Part shown: one piece after another, positions 51,990 to 60,191 of the stretch
Layout of the letters: each line of letters opens with the position of its first letter
Numbering within the stretch: position 1 is the stretch's first letter
Assembly: GCA_963846925.1 (NCBI GenBank)
Contig: CAWJXW010000010.1
Span: 186,001-250,000 of the forward strand
Length of the DNA: 64,000 nt
Origin: JAQBQB01 sp963846925
GTDB taxonomy: Bacteria > Gemmatimonadota > Gemmatimonadetes > Gemmatimonadales > Gemmatimonadaceae
Direction of reading: 5' to 3'
Notes under the pieces: model-generated
Seen by the model: the letters and a program-made list of their open reading frames with translations, nothing else
What the model was told of the DNA's origin: nothing
Databases searched by the model: none
Made by a program: the position numbers and the translations under genes

Positions 51990-52178
51990 CCCCTATTTCA
52001 GAGGCCTTCCGCGCGCGTCCCTGACGTTCTCGAGCATCCCTCCGCGGCGACCATCAGAGCTTCGTACAACGCTCGAACTCGCCGCGCAACACGCTCGCCA
52101 AAGAACCCCGCATTACCACCGAGGTTCCGTCTCGCCTGCTCACACAACAACGGCCGGCCATTCATCGACCGACCGCAA

Positions 52179-52251
52179 TGGGCCGTGTAGGAATCGAACC
52201 TACAACCTAGCGATTAAGAGTCGCTTGCTCTGCCAATTGAGCTAACGGCCC
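52179..52251 (-). tRNA. tRNA-Lys (anticodon CUU)
   Basis: Acceptor GGGCCGT/ACGGCCC, D-arm AGCTCAATTGGCAGAGC, anticodon loop ACTCTTAAT (CTT), T-arm with GGTTCGATTCC. 73 nt, discriminator A, no encoded CCA. Confidence 0.95.
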
Positions 52252-52297
52252 TTTCCAGGGCTCTCTCGCGTACGCAATCGTTCAGCGGGTCGTGTGG

Positions 52298-52371
52298 CGC
52301 GCCAGGAGGGAGTCGAACCCCCGACCCACAGCTTAGAAGGCTGTTGCTCTATCCACCTGAGCTACTGGCGC
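52298..52371 (-). tRNA. tRNA-Arg (anticodon UCU)
   Basis: Acceptor GCGCCAG/CTGGCGC, D-arm AGCTCAGGTGGATAGAGC, anticodon loop CTTCTAA (TCT), T-loop GTTCGACTC. 74 nt. Confidence 0.95.
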
Positions 52372-52428
52372 TTCTCACCAATGGTGCCACGCGATCGTAC
52401 CGCTCCCGCCATCCCTCATCCCCGCAGG

Positions 52429-52502
52429 TCGGGGCGCCCGGATTTGAACCGGGGACCTCCTGCTCCCAAAGCAGGCGCGATACCAGGCTACGCTACGCCC
52501 CG
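52429..52502 (-). tRNA. tRNA-Pro (anticodon UGG)
   Basis: Acceptor CGGGGCG/CGCCCCG, D-arm AGCGTAGCCTGGTATCGC, anticodon stem CCTGC/GCAGG around loop TTTGGGA (anticodon TGG), T-arm CCCCGGTTCAAATCCGGGC. Lies 35 bp after the rdgB stop and may be read through from it. Confidence 0.95.
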
Positions 52503-52537
52503 CGAGCCTCACAATGTACCGACGCCAGAAGGCGGAA

Positions 52538-53191
52538 TCAACTGTGACGCACTGACTTCCGCGCCAGCTCGGGACGCTCGGCGATTGCGCCGAGCAACGA
52601 ACTGAACGCGCGCGCCCGGTGGCTGATCGTCTCCTTCTCCTCCCGGCTTGCCTCACCGAACGTGCGTCCGCCAAGCTCGTCGGCGCCGAAGTACGGGTCG
52701 TAGCCGAAGCCTTCGTCGCCGCGCGGCTCGTCGATGATTCGGCCATGCACCTCGCCCCGGCACACCACCTCTCCCTCTGAATCGATGTACGCCGCGGCGC
52801 ACACGTAGTACGCCCGGCGATCCTCTATACCCGACGCGCGCAGCCGTTCGAGCAATAGCCGATTGTTCTCTTCGTCGAGAGCTCGCCCGGTCAGGTCGGG
52901 GCGGCCGCTCCAGCGCTTGCTCTTCACGCCAGGCAGGCCCCCCAGTGCCGGCACGACCAGGCCGGAGTCGTCCGCCGCCGTCGGCAGCCCCGTCTGCGCA
53001 TGAAAGTGCCGCGCCTTGGCGAGGGCGTTCCCCTCGAAGCTGTCGAGCATCTCGAGCTCGTCCTCGACCCGCGACTCCACCACGCCAGCGGCGTCGAGCC
53101 CGAGCGCGTTGATGCCGCGTGCGGCGCACATCGGAAGCAGCTCGCGAAGCTTCCCCGTGCTGCGCGTGGCGAGAAGCAGCACGGCGTCCAT
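52538..53191 (-). CDS. rdgB: XTP/dITP pyrophosphatase (RdgB/HAM1)
   Basis: House-cleaning enzyme hydrolysing ITP, dITP and XTP. 217 residues: LLLATRSTGKLRELLPM, the metal-site TAADDSGLVVPALGGLPG, and EGFGYDPYFGADELGGRTFG, then SHRARAF. All are diagnostic. ATG at 53189-53191, 3 bp after the rph stop. Confidence 0.96.
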   Translation of the reverse strand: MDAVLLLATRSTGKLRELLPMCAARGINALGLDAAGVVESRVEDELEMLDSFEGNALAKARHFHAQTGLPTAADDSGLVVPALGGLPGVKSKRWSGRPDLTGRALDEENNRLLLERLRASGIEDRRAYYVCAAAYIDSEGEVVCRGEVHGRIIDEPRGDEGFGYDPYFGADELGGRTFGEASREEKETISHRARAFSSLLGAIAERPELARKSVRHS

Positions 53192-53194
53192 GGG

Positions 53195-53965
53195 TCAGGC
53201 CGTGCCCGCCCCGGCGCCCGCGCCAGATCCTATGGGGTCGAGCTCGAGCGCGCGACGTTGCGCAGCGTCCAGCTCGCGCAGCCCTTTCACGGCCAGCTCG
53301 AGCAAGCGGTCCAACTCGGCGCGGTCGAAGGTGCCGTGCTCACCGGTCCCCTGCACCTCGACGAACCGTCCCTCGCTGCTCATCACCACATTCATGTCGA
53401 CCGCGGCGCGAACGTCCTCCTCGTAGTCGAGGTCGAGGCGTGGCGTCGTGCCGATGACGCCGACGCTGACTGCCGCCACGCGCCGCTTGATCGGCGTGTG
53501 GCGAAGACGTCCGGTGCCGACCAGCCACGAGAAAGCGTCGCTCACCGCGACACACGCGCCGGTGATCGAAGCCGTGCGCGTACCGCCGTCGGCCAGGAGC
53601 ACGTCGCAATCGAGTTTGATCGTGAACTCGCCGAATTGAAAGTCGTCGAGCATCGCGCGCACGCTCCGGCCGATCAGGCGTTGGATCTCCTGGGTGCGTC
53701 CGCCGACCTGCGATCGCTCGCGCGAGTTGCGCGTTCGCGTGGCGCGCGGCAGCATCGCGTATTCGGCCGTCATCCACCCTTCGCCGCTGCCGCGCTTCCA
53801 TCCCGGAACACCGTCTTCCACCGAAGCGGTACAGAGCACACGCGTGGAGCCGAACGACACGAGACAGGAGCCTTCGGCGTATGGAGCCACGCCGCGCTCG
53901 AGGGTCACCGGACGCATCTCGTCGTCGCGCCGGGTCGTGCGAGTTGTCTGAACGTCAGGTGCCAC
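53195..53965 (-). CDS. rph: Ribonuclease PH
   Basis: Phosphorolytic 3-prime exoribonuclease trimming tRNA precursors. 256 residues, with GSCLVSFGSTRVLCTASVED, the RSVRAMLDDFQFGEFTIKLD region and LDLDYEEDVRAAVDMNVVM. The C-terminus has a Gly/Ala repeat tail (GSGAGAGAGTA). Start near 53965 overlaps rfaE2; ATG at the MRPVTLERG position is an alternative. rph-rdgB pairing is conserved widely. Confidence 0.96.
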   Translation of the reverse strand: MAPDVQTTRTTRRDDEMRPVTLERGVAPYAEGSCLVSFGSTRVLCTASVEDGVPGWKRGSGEGWMTAEYAMLPRATRTRNSRERSQVGGRTQEIQRLIGRSVRAMLDDFQFGEFTIKLDCDVLLADGGTRTASITGACVAVSDAFSWLVGTGRLRHTPIKRRVAAVSVGVIGTTPRLDLDYEEDVRAAVDMNVVMSSEGRFVEVQGTGEHGTFDRAELDRLLELAVKGLRELDAAQRRALELDPIGSGAGAGAGTA

Positions 53966-54449
53966 GCAGTCGCTCGATCGTGGAGGTCGTCGAATGGCCC
54001 GGGGTGAGCGGCACCACGAGCACCTGGCCGCCCCATTCCCGCAGCTCGTCCGCGCCGACGATCGTCGCTTCCGTGTAGTCCCCGCCTTTCACGAGCACGT
54101 CCGGGCGCAGCGCGCGGATCAGCTCGAGCGGCGTGTCCTGATCGAAAACCACGACGGTGTCGACCATCGCCAGCGCGGCCAGAACATAACAGCGCGCCGC
54201 CTGGTCGCGCACGGGGCGCGACATTCCCTTGAGGCGCTGCACCGACGAATCGCTATTGACGCCGACGACGAGGAACTCACCGGCGCGGCGCGCGGCGAGA
54301 AGCACGTCGAGGTGGCCCGTGTGCAGAAGATCGAAGACGCCATTGGTGAAGACCACGCGTCCCCCGCCCTTCCCCATCCGCCCAGCCCGCCACTCTCGCG
54401 CGCGATCCCAGGTGAGGATCTTCTCACGCGGGTCGCCGGCTTCGCTCAA
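53955..54449 (-). CDS. rfaE2: Heptose-1-phosphate adenylyltransferase
   Basis: Forms ADP-D-glycero-beta-D-manno-heptose for the LPS inner core. 164 residues of nucleotidyltransferase fold: VFTNGVFDLLHTGHLDVLLA (HxGH), VVGVNSDSSVQRLKG, PDVLVKGGDY and the PGHSTTSTIERLR end. In E. coli this activity is fused to the kinase (HldE); here it stands alone. Overlaps the small membrane gene (54446) by 4 bp. Confidence 0.95.
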   Translation of the reverse strand: MSEAGDPREKILTWDRAREWRAGRMGKGGGRVVFTNGVFDLLHTGHLDVLLAARRAGEFLVVGVNSDSSVQRLKGMSRPVRDQAARCYVLAALAMVDTVVVFDQDTPLELIRALRPDVLVKGGDYTEATIVGADELREWGGQVLVVPLTPGHSTTSTIERLRGT

Positions 54450-54799
54450 AGCGGGCCTTCGGCGCGGGGATGGAAATGGAGCTCGCGAACGTGGCCCGGC
54501 AGCTCGACCGGCTCGTCGTAGTACGACTCGATCGAGATGACGCCGCGCACGCGGCGTATGATGACGTGACCCGCGGCCTCCGGCAGACCGAGCGAATCGG
54601 CCGCGGCGCGCAACCGCGTCAGAATCGCGTCGTTCGTGCTGTGCCCGGCGAAACGCACTTCCTGCTGGACGTCGTCGCGGAACTGGTAGAAACGCCAGTA
54701 CGCCTCACCCGCGCTCACGCCGAAGTACGCCACGGCGGCGATTGCGAGGAGGCCGAGCAAGCAGCCCATCGAGCTGGCGCCGCGCCGCGTCGTCACCAA
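54446..54799 (-). CDS. Small single-helix membrane protein of unknown function
   Basis: 117 residues: one N-terminal hydrophobic segment (GCLLGLLAIAAVAYFGVSAG) followed by a soluble ~85-residue region with no family I recognise; it contains YWRFYQFRDDVQQEVRFAG and VIIRRVRGVISIESYYDEPV. The layout resembles the DUF4845 type. It overlaps lptE by 7 bp at its start and rfaE2 at its end, so it likely belongs with LPS/outer-membrane genes. Confidence 0.7.
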   Translation of the reverse strand: MVTTRRGASSMGCLLGLLAIAAVAYFGVSAGEAYWRFYQFRDDVQQEVRFAGHSTNDAILTRLRAAADSLGLPEAAGHVIIRRVRGVISIESYYDEPVELPGHVRELHFHPRAEGPL

Positions 54800-55290
54800 T
54801 TGCTTTGCACCCCGTCCACGATCTGCTGGACCAGTTTTGCGATCGCCTGCCGCCGTCCTTCCGGCTCGGCGCGCTCGTTGTAATCCGCTTCACCGCGGAG
54901 CGACTTGTTCGTGAAGAGCATGCGGCCGTTCGACTGATCGATGATGTCGACCTCGATCGTGATCTGGAGGTGTCGCCGCGCGGTGAGGGCCTGTTGCGGG
55001 TTGGCGCTGAAGCCCACGGGCACGTCCGCGTCGTAGGTCTGTATGACGCCTTTGACCAACGCGTCGGCGCGTTCCGCGGGCGCGTCGCGCACGCCGAGCT
55101 TGTGCTGCAACTCGTCGTGCATACGGTCGAAGAGCTCCTTGGACACGTCGGGCGAGGCGGTCTGATTGTCGAACGTCGAGATCGCCATCGTGTGGATGTT
55201 GGGCGGCAGCCCGCCACCGGCGAGGCTGTAGAAGCAGCCCGACAGGAGCAGGAGTGAGAGACTACCGATCGAACCGCCAAATCGCCGCAT
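54793..55290 (-). CDS. lptE: LptE-like LPS-assembly lipoprotein
   Basis: 165 residues with a lipobox near the N-terminus (SLSLLLLSGCFYSLAGGGLP), the Cys being acylated. The following PPNIHTMAISTFDNQTASPD and KGVIQTYDAD match the LptE/DUF-type lipoprotein found in many phyla, where it plugs the LptD barrel. LptD itself is not in the window. The ATG at 55288-55290 gives the lipobox at the right distance. Confidence 0.82.
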   Translation of the reverse strand: MRRFGGSIGSLSLLLLSGCFYSLAGGGLPPNIHTMAISTFDNQTASPDVSKELFDRMHDELQHKLGVRDAPAERADALVKGVIQTYDADVPVGFSANPQQALTARRHLQITIEVDIIDQSNGRMLFTNKSLRGEADYNERAEPEGRRQAIAKLVQQIVDGVQSNW

Positions 55291-55933
55291 CGAACTCGCC
55301 ACCGTCTTCCGATTTTGTAACCGTGAGCTGCACTGTCCGCCGCGCGCCTTCATTCCGATACTTGATGTGAGAGGGGTCACTACGATCGACCCACTCTGCT
55401 ACACGGTCCCCCTGAACGCGTTCGACGCGAAACAGCGAGTCGCCGTGAAAGCTGAGCCGCCACGCGACCGGTCGCCCGATGTCGGCCCGAAGGGTCACGC
55501 CCTCAACACGGATGACGGTATCCGGGAGATTTGGCAACGCGACCCGGCCCAAAGCCGCCCAAAGCAGGGTTGACGACGGAATGAGGCCCTTTGGCGCGTC
55601 GCTGTTAGGGGGAGTTCTTAACGAGTCCCCGACCAGGACGACGAAGCCCGGCGCCGAATCCCCCGCCCAGGAAGAAGTCCAGCCGAGCACTGTCCGGAGA
55701 CGGCGATGCGGGCCGAGCCCTCGCCGCGCGTCGCCATCTCGTACTGATTGACCTCCCAGTTGAACACAGATCCGGTGGTGTCCGCGTCCGATCGTCGCCC
55801 GCGGTAGCCGGCTCGTCGCCACGAGGTCACCCGTCAGCGGCGTGAGTCGAGGAGGGCGGCACGCGGCCATGCCAAGCAGAGCGGCGCACGCCAACACGCC
55901 GGCGCGTCGCGCATCTCGGGCGCGTCGAAGCAT
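55262..55933 (-). CDS. Predicted lipoprotein with several frame breaks
   Basis: As read, 223 residues with a signal/lipobox-like start (GVLACAALLGMAACRPP). The first part and the C-terminal part (LPNLPDTVIRVEGVTLRADI, then WRLSFHGDSLFRVERV) read well, but between about 55640 and 55800 the best protein-like segments lie in other frames (VFNWEVNQYEMATRGEGSAR; DSARLDFFLGGGFGAG). At least two or three indels are needed for a smooth product. It resembles the DUF4292-type LolA-like lipoproteins, but I am not sure. Either an indel-rich assembly segment or a decaying gene. Confidence 0.55.
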   Translation of the reverse strand: MLRRARDARRAGVLACAALLGMAACRPPRLTPLTGDLVATSRLPRATIGRGHHRICVQLGGQSVRDGDARRGLGPHRRLRTVLGWTSSWAGDSAPGFVVLVGDSLRTPPNSDAPKGLIPSSTLLWAALGRVALPNLPDTVIRVEGVTLRADIGRPVAWRLSFHGDSLFRVERVQGDRVAEWVDRSDPSHIKYRNEGARRTVQLTVTKSEDGGEFDAAIWRFDR

Positions 55934-56449
55934 TCAGCGATTCTCCGGCGTCTTGCCGTGTGGGTGGGGGTGGGGTTGGGTGGGGTGGAACAACGCGCGC
56001 ACCGTGGAAGGAATGGCGACGAGGCGTCCGTTCTTGTCGATCGACACGAGGGTGGTGCTCGCGCTCACGAGTCGCTCGTTGGTCTCCGCGTTGGTGATCA
56101 CGTAGTCGAAGGTGATGCTTCGCGACCGAACGTCGGCCAGAGTCGTGCGTACCCGAACCAGGTCGTCGTAGCGCGCCGCGCCGTGGAACCGCGCCTCGAG
56201 GTCAGACACAGCAAGACCGACGCCTGATTTCTCAATGTCGGCGTAGCTCATTCCGCGCGCACGGATGAAGTCCGTTCGCCCGACCTCGCACCAGATCAGG
56301 TAGTTCGTGTGATAGACGACACCCATCTGGTCGGTTTCGGCGTAGCGCACGCGAAACTGGATGTCGTGCGGTGGCAGCGCCCCCCCCGGAGGGGTCACGA
56401 CGCGGGGGGCCGCGGCATCGTTCGTCACGTGGCGAAGATCGTCGAGCAT
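55934..56449 (-). CDS. Acyl-CoA thioesterase, YbgC/4-hydroxybenzoyl-CoA type
   Basis: 171-residue hot-dog fold thioesterase. Active-site Asp lies in RVRYAETDQMGVVYHTNYLI, then EVGRTDFIRARGMSYADIE. The C-terminus is His/Pro-rich (HPTQPHPHPHGK). Members near tol-pal genes act on lipids; no tol gene is here. It is divergent from lpxH with 42 bp between the starts. Confidence 0.9.
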   Translation of the reverse strand: MLDDLRHVTNDAAAPRVVTPPGGALPPHDIQFRVRYAETDQMGVVYHTNYLIWCEVGRTDFIRARGMSYADIEKSGVGLAVSDLEARFHGAARYDDLVRVRTTLADVRSRSITFDYVITNAETNERLVSASTTLVSIDKNGRLVAIPSTVRALFHPTQPHPHPHGKTPENR

Positions 56450-56491
56450 GGTTTGTTTGTAAAGCGAGCGCGACACAGGTAGAATTCGCGC

Positions 56492-57289
56492 GTGCTGAAG
56501 GCGCCTTGCTACGTCCTCTCCGACGCCCACCTGGGGTTCGCCGGCGCCGACGTCGAGCGCGCGGTCATCGCCTTTCTTCGCCACGTCGCCGGGCACGCCG
56601 GTTCGCTCATCGTGAACGGCGATCTCTTCGAATTCTGGTTCGAGTGGCGCACGGTGATTCCTCGCGGCGCGTTTCGCACCGTGGCCGCGCTCGGCGACGT
56701 TGTCGACGCGGGCGTACCGGTGCTCATGGTGGCCGGTAACCATGACTGTTGGGGGGGCGACGTGCTCCGCAACGACGTGGGCGTCGACTATCAGTTCGGT
56801 CCTCTGGTCGAGAACGTCGCGGGCTGGCGCACACACATCGAGCACGGCGACGGTCTCCGTCCTCGCGAGGACCGGCGGTACCGGGCGCTGCGTCGCGTTC
56901 TCCGAAACTCGTGGGCGATTCGGTCGTTCCGCTGGCTGCATCCGGACCTGGCGACGCGGCTCGCGTCAGGCAGCTCGAACGCGAGCCGCAACTACGCGGC
57001 GCGCGATCACGGGCGCGGCCTGCGCGTCGCCGCCGAGCGAGTCGCGGTCGCGCATCCGTCGATCGAGTTGGTGCTCTTCGGCCACTCGCACGTGCCGACG
57101 CTCGAGCGGCTGTCCGGCGGCGCGGCGTACGCCAACGCAGGCTCCTGGCTCGACGCGCCGACGTTTCTCCGCATCACTCCGGAAGAAATCGTGCTGCGCC
57201 GCTGGGAACCCGGCGCGCACGGATCAGCCGAGAGTGCGGATCTCGACGTTCTCCACCGCGCCGCCAAGAAACCGCTGCCCGACGCGTAG
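56492..57289 (+). CDS. lpxH: UDP-2,3-diacylglucosamine diphosphatase LpxH
   Basis: Calcineurin-like phosphoesterase producing lipid X (fourth step of lipid A synthesis). 265 residues. Metal ligands appear in LSDAHLG, NGDLFEFWFEW, VAGNHDCWGG and the HGD and GHSH motifs. The FEFWFEW segment separates LpxH from generic phosphoesterases. Start GTG at 56492-56494 after a weak AGGT. Its last ~22 codons are antisense to the 3-prime end of murI, an unusual convergent overlap. Confidence 0.9.
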   Translation: MLKAPCYVLSDAHLGFAGADVERAVIAFLRHVAGHAGSLIVNGDLFEFWFEWRTVIPRGAFRTVAALGDVVDAGVPVLMVAGNHDCWGGDVLRNDVGVDYQFGPLVENVAGWRTHIEHGDGLRPREDRRYRALRRVLRNSWAIRSFRWLHPDLATRLASGSSNASRNYAARDHGRGLRVAAERVAVAHPSIELVLFGHSHVPTLERLSGGAAYANAGSWLDAPTFLRITPEEIVLRRWEPGAHGSAESADLDVLHRAAKKPLPDA

Positions 57290-58027
57290 GAATTGATCCG
57301 GGTCGTCGGACGCGACAAAGCGATATACCGCCGACGACGCGTCGGGGGCGGAGAGGCTCTTTTCCGCCAACGTGCGCGCCGCCTCGGCGGCGGTTTCCTC
57401 GGCGCTGTCGATGAGCCGCACGTCGGGACCCATCACCCTTCGCAGGAGAGGCTTGAGCAACGGGTAGTGGGTGCAGCCGAGCACCAGCGTGTCGACGCCC
57501 GCGGCGACGAGAGGCTCGAGATACTCCCGCGCGACGAGAAGCGTCGCCTCGTGGTCGACCCAGCCCTCTTCGACGAGCGGAACGAACAGCGGACAGGCGC
57601 GAACCGTGACCTGCGCGGCGGGCAGCAGGGCGCAGATGGCGCGCTCGTAGGCCCCCGACTTGATCGTGCCCGCGGTGCCGATGACGCCGATCCGACCGGT
57701 CCGTGTGGCAGCGACAGCCGCGCGCGCGCCGGGCTCGACGACGCCGACGACCGGCAGCGACAGCTCCGCGCGCAGCGTGCCGAGCGCGTGCGCCGTCGCG
57801 GTGTTGCACGCGATCACGATGGCTTTGACGTCCTGATCGGTCAGAAACGAAGCGATCTCGCGGCTGTACCGGCGCACGGTGTCGGGACTCTTCGGTCCGT
57901 AGGGCACGCGGGCCGTGTCGCCGAAATACACGATGCTCTCGTGCGGAAGCTGGCGAATCAGCTCGTGCACGACGGTGAGCCCGCCGATGCCCGAGTCGAA
58001 GACGCCGATCGGACGCGGGCTCGGCAT
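57224..58027 (-). CDS. murI: Glutamate racemase
   Basis: Makes D-glutamate for peptidoglycan. 267 residues. The two catalytic cysteines lie in VIACNTATAHALG and LVLGCTHYPLLKP; GVFDSGIGGLTVVHEL and YFGDTARVPYG are conserved. ATG at 58025-58027 shares a base with the upstream stop (TGATG). Confidence 0.96.
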   Translation of the reverse strand: MPSPRPIGVFDSGIGGLTVVHELIRQLPHESIVYFGDTARVPYGPKSPDTVRRYSREIASFLTDQDVKAIVIACNTATAHALGTLRAELSLPVVGVVEPGARAAVAATRTGRIGVIGTAGTIKSGAYERAICALLPAAQVTVRACPLFVPLVEEGWVDHEATLLVAREYLEPLVAAGVDTLVLGCTHYPLLKPLLRRVMGPDVRLIDSAEETAAEAARTLAEKSLSAPDASSAVYRFVASDDPDQFLRVGQRFLGGAVENVEIRTLG

Positions 58028-58629
58028 CAGCGCTGAATCGCCACCGCGAGTGCGAGACCGCGGCCGCCGGGCATCATGCGCATGCCGACGTGGACCGGCA
58101 CGTCCCACAGATGAGATGCGACGAACGCGTCGGCGCCGGCGAACAGATGGTTGCCGACGAGCAGCGCCGCCCAGTCCTCGACGTGCGCCTCGCGTGTGTG
58201 GATCTCGGCGTCGCCGAACCGCGGCGGCGCCGTCGTCACGGCGGGGTTTCCGGCCGCGTCGACGTACGAGACGATGAGCGTGTCGTTGACCGCCCGGCGC
58301 GCCTCGTGAACGTCGGCGCCGGACTCGCGGATCATGGCGATACAGATCGCCTCGACGAGCATGAACGCCGCGGCCGCCTTGTGGCGACCGAGCATCGACT
58401 GCGCCGAGCCCGGGACGAGGAACGAATAGAAGAACGCGCGGCGGGCGGTGATCGGCGGGTGGAGCGAATCCGGAGGAACGGTGGCCAGCGACCGGATGGG
58501 CTCTCGCGGCGGAATCGAGTCGGGGCGTTGCCCAAACCCACGCGACGGCAGCGCGACCGCCCCCAGCCCGATGGCGGCGGCGATGACCATGCCTCGCCGG
58601 AGATTAGAGATCGACAATGATTGCATCAT
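58027..58629 (-). CDS. Small envelope protein, DUF5683-like
   Basis: 200 residues: N-terminal hydrophobic signal/anchor (GMVIAAAIGLGAVALPSRGF, then GQ), then ARRAFFYSFLVPGSAQSMLG, the same VPG-S/G-Q hairpin seen in the protein at 43323-44324. A second hydrophobic stretch (AAAAFMLVEAICIAM) follows. No known function. Tandem ATGs at 58624-58629 lie just downstream of tRNA-Sec, and its end is coupled to murI. Confidence 0.65.
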   Translation of the reverse strand: MMQSLSISNLRRGMVIAAAIGLGAVALPSRGFGQRPDSIPPREPIRSLATVPPDSLHPPITARRAFFYSFLVPGSAQSMLGRHKAAAAFMLVEAICIAMIRESGADVHEARRAVNDTLIVSYVDAAGNPAVTTAPPRFGDAEIHTREAHVEDWAALLVGNHLFAGADAFVASHLWDVPVHVGMRMMPGGRGLALAVAIQR

Positions 58630-58660
58630 GATGACCGACGACGGCAGCGAAACGGCGCGT

Positions 58661-58759
58661 TGGCGGGAGTGCATGGGAATCGAACCCACCCAACCCGACA
58701 AAGGTCAGGTCGCAAACGGTTTTGAAGACCGCGAGAGCCACCAGGCCCCCTCCACTCCC
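58661..58759 (-). tRNA. selC: tRNA-Sec (anticodon UCA)
   Basis: Long tRNA (~96 nt plus encoded CCA) on the minus strand. The acceptor GGGAGTG pairs with CACTCCC; the anticodon stem GCGGT/ACCGT-like around CTTCAAA gives TCA; a long variable arm (GCGACCTGACCTTTGTCGGGTT) and T-arm GGGTTCGATTCCC follow. CCA is encoded at 58661-58663. The 8-bp-type acceptor and long variable arm separate it from tRNA-Ser. Confidence 0.9.
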
Positions 58760-58779
58760 CCACTCGTTCCCTCCCAACG

Positions 58780-59811
58780 TCACGCGAGCACGAGGCCGTG
58801 CGTTCGGCGCTCGACGACTGCGCCGATCTCGATCGCCTCGGGAACCAGCGAAAGGTATTGGTCGACCAGGCCGGCCGGGACAGCCACGAGCAGCCCGCCC
58901 GACGTTTGCGGATCCATCGCCAGCGCACGGAAGAACGGCGAGGAGGTCCGCCAGTCTACACGCGTCTCGAGATAACGTTCGTTCCGCTCGGAGCCGCTCG
59001 TCGTGACGCCGCGCTCCCACGCGTCGCGGGCGCCCGGGAGCACCGGGAGCAGCTCCGATTCGATGACGATGGAAACACGGCTCGCCTCGGCGATGTGACT
59101 GGCGTGCCCGAGGAGCCCGAATCCGGTGACGTCGGTCGCGCAGCGCGCCCCGACGGCGACGGCCCCTCGGCTAGCCGATGCGTTGAGCTTCGTCATGGAG
59201 TCGATCAGCCCCTGAGTCTCTTTCGCTCCGAGGTCGCCACGCTTGGCCGCCGTCGCGAGAATCGCGGTGCCGAGCGGCTTGGTGAGCACGAGGCGGTCGC
59301 CGACCTTGGCGTTCGCGTTGCTCAACATCTTCTTGGGATCCACGCGTCCGGTCACCGACAGGCCGAATTTCAGCTCATCGTCGATGATGGTGTGGCCGCC
59401 GACGACGAGCGCGCCCGCTTCGTGCACCTTGTCCTGCCCGCCGCGAAGGACGTCGGTGAGCACGTCGAGCGAGAGGCGATTCGCGGGGAATCCGACGATG
59501 TTGAGCGCGGTGAGCGGCTCGCCGCCCATCGCGTACACGTCGGAGAGCGCGTTGGCCGCGGCGACCTGGCCGAACGAGTACGGATCGTCGACGATCGGCG
59601 CGAAGAAGTCGACGGTCTGCACGAGCGCGAGATCGTCCGACACCTGAAAGACGCCGGCGTCGTCGAAGGTCTCGCGCCCGACGAGCAGCCGCGGGTCCGA
59701 TTTGACCGGGACGCCGGCGAGCGCCCGCGAGAGATCGAGATGTCCGAGCTTCGCGGCGCAACCCGCGCACCGCGCGAACGTCGTCAGTCGAGTGGCGTCC
59801 TGCGCGATCAT
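58780..59811 (-). CDS. selD: Selenide, water dikinase SelD
   Basis: Makes selenophosphate for selenocysteine synthesis. 343 residues. The glycine-rich N-terminus has the catalytic pair Cys18 and Lys21 in RCAGCAAKLG, with the second optional Cys replaced by Ala. The ATP-site Asp residues lie in DDAGVFQVSDDLALVQTVDF and ADPYSF-like VDDPYSFG. The AIR-synthase-type C-terminal domain has ATDVTGFGLLGH. Not itself a selenoprotein (no in-frame TGA). It is immediately upstream of tRNA-Sec, a natural pairing; selA and selB are not in the window. The ATG overlaps the ridA stop. Confidence 0.95.
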   Translation of the reverse strand: MIAQDATRLTTFARCAGCAAKLGHLDLSRALAGVPVKSDPRLLVGRETFDDAGVFQVSDDLALVQTVDFFAPIVDDPYSFGQVAAANALSDVYAMGGEPLTALNIVGFPANRLSLDVLTDVLRGGQDKVHEAGALVVGGHTIIDDELKFGLSVTGRVDPKKMLSNANAKVGDRLVLTKPLGTAILATAAKRGDLGAKETQGLIDSMTKLNASASRGAVAVGARCATDVTGFGLLGHASHIAEASRVSIVIESELLPVLPGARDAWERGVTTSGSERNERYLETRVDWRTSSPFFRALAMDPQTSGGLLVAVPAGLVDQYLSLVPEAIEIGAVVERRTHGLVLA

Positions 59812-60191
59812 GGAATGGCGACCACCGCGTCGATCTCGACGAGCACGCCGCGCGGCAACGCGGACACCTGCACCGTGGAGCGCGCCGGACGCGCTTCGCC
59901 GAGCGCCTTGCCGTACACCTCGTTCACGACGGGAAAGTCGCCCATGTCGTGCAGAAACACGGTGGTCTTCACGACGTCCTTCCACGTCGCGTTGACCGTG
60001 GCGAGCACGGCGGCGAGGTTGGCCATGACGCGCTCGGTTTGCTTGGCGACGTCGCCGTTCACGATCTGCCCCGTCGCGGGGTCGATGGCGATCTGGCCGG
60101 CGGTGAACAGAAATCCGTTGGCGACGATGCCCTGCGAGTACGGCCCGATCGCCGCGGGTGCGGCGTTCGTGTGCACGGTCTTCACGCTCAC
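59808..60191 (-). CDS. ridA: RidA-family enamine/imine deaminase
   Basis: 127 residues. IGPYSQGIVANGFLFTAGQI and the active-site Arg region EARPARSTVQVSALPRG match RidA/YjgF, which hydrolyses reactive 2-aminoacrylate. Start GTG at 60189-60191 overlaps the tatD stop; its stop overlaps selD. Confidence 0.95.
   Translation of the reverse strand: MSVKTVHTNAAPAAIGPYSQGIVANGFLFTAGQIAIDPATGQIVNGDVAKQTERVMANLAAVLATVNATWKDVVKTTVFLHDMGDFPVVNEVYGKALGEARPARSTVQVSALPRGVLVEIDAVVAIP

Larger units (their letters stand above)
51595..52178 (-). other. rRNA operon leader and promoter region
   Basis: 584 bp between 16S and tRNA-Lys with no credible protein gene. It holds two promoter-like elements (listed separately) and an approximately 220-nt transcribed leader. 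Short open frames here have no family features. Confidence 0.7.
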
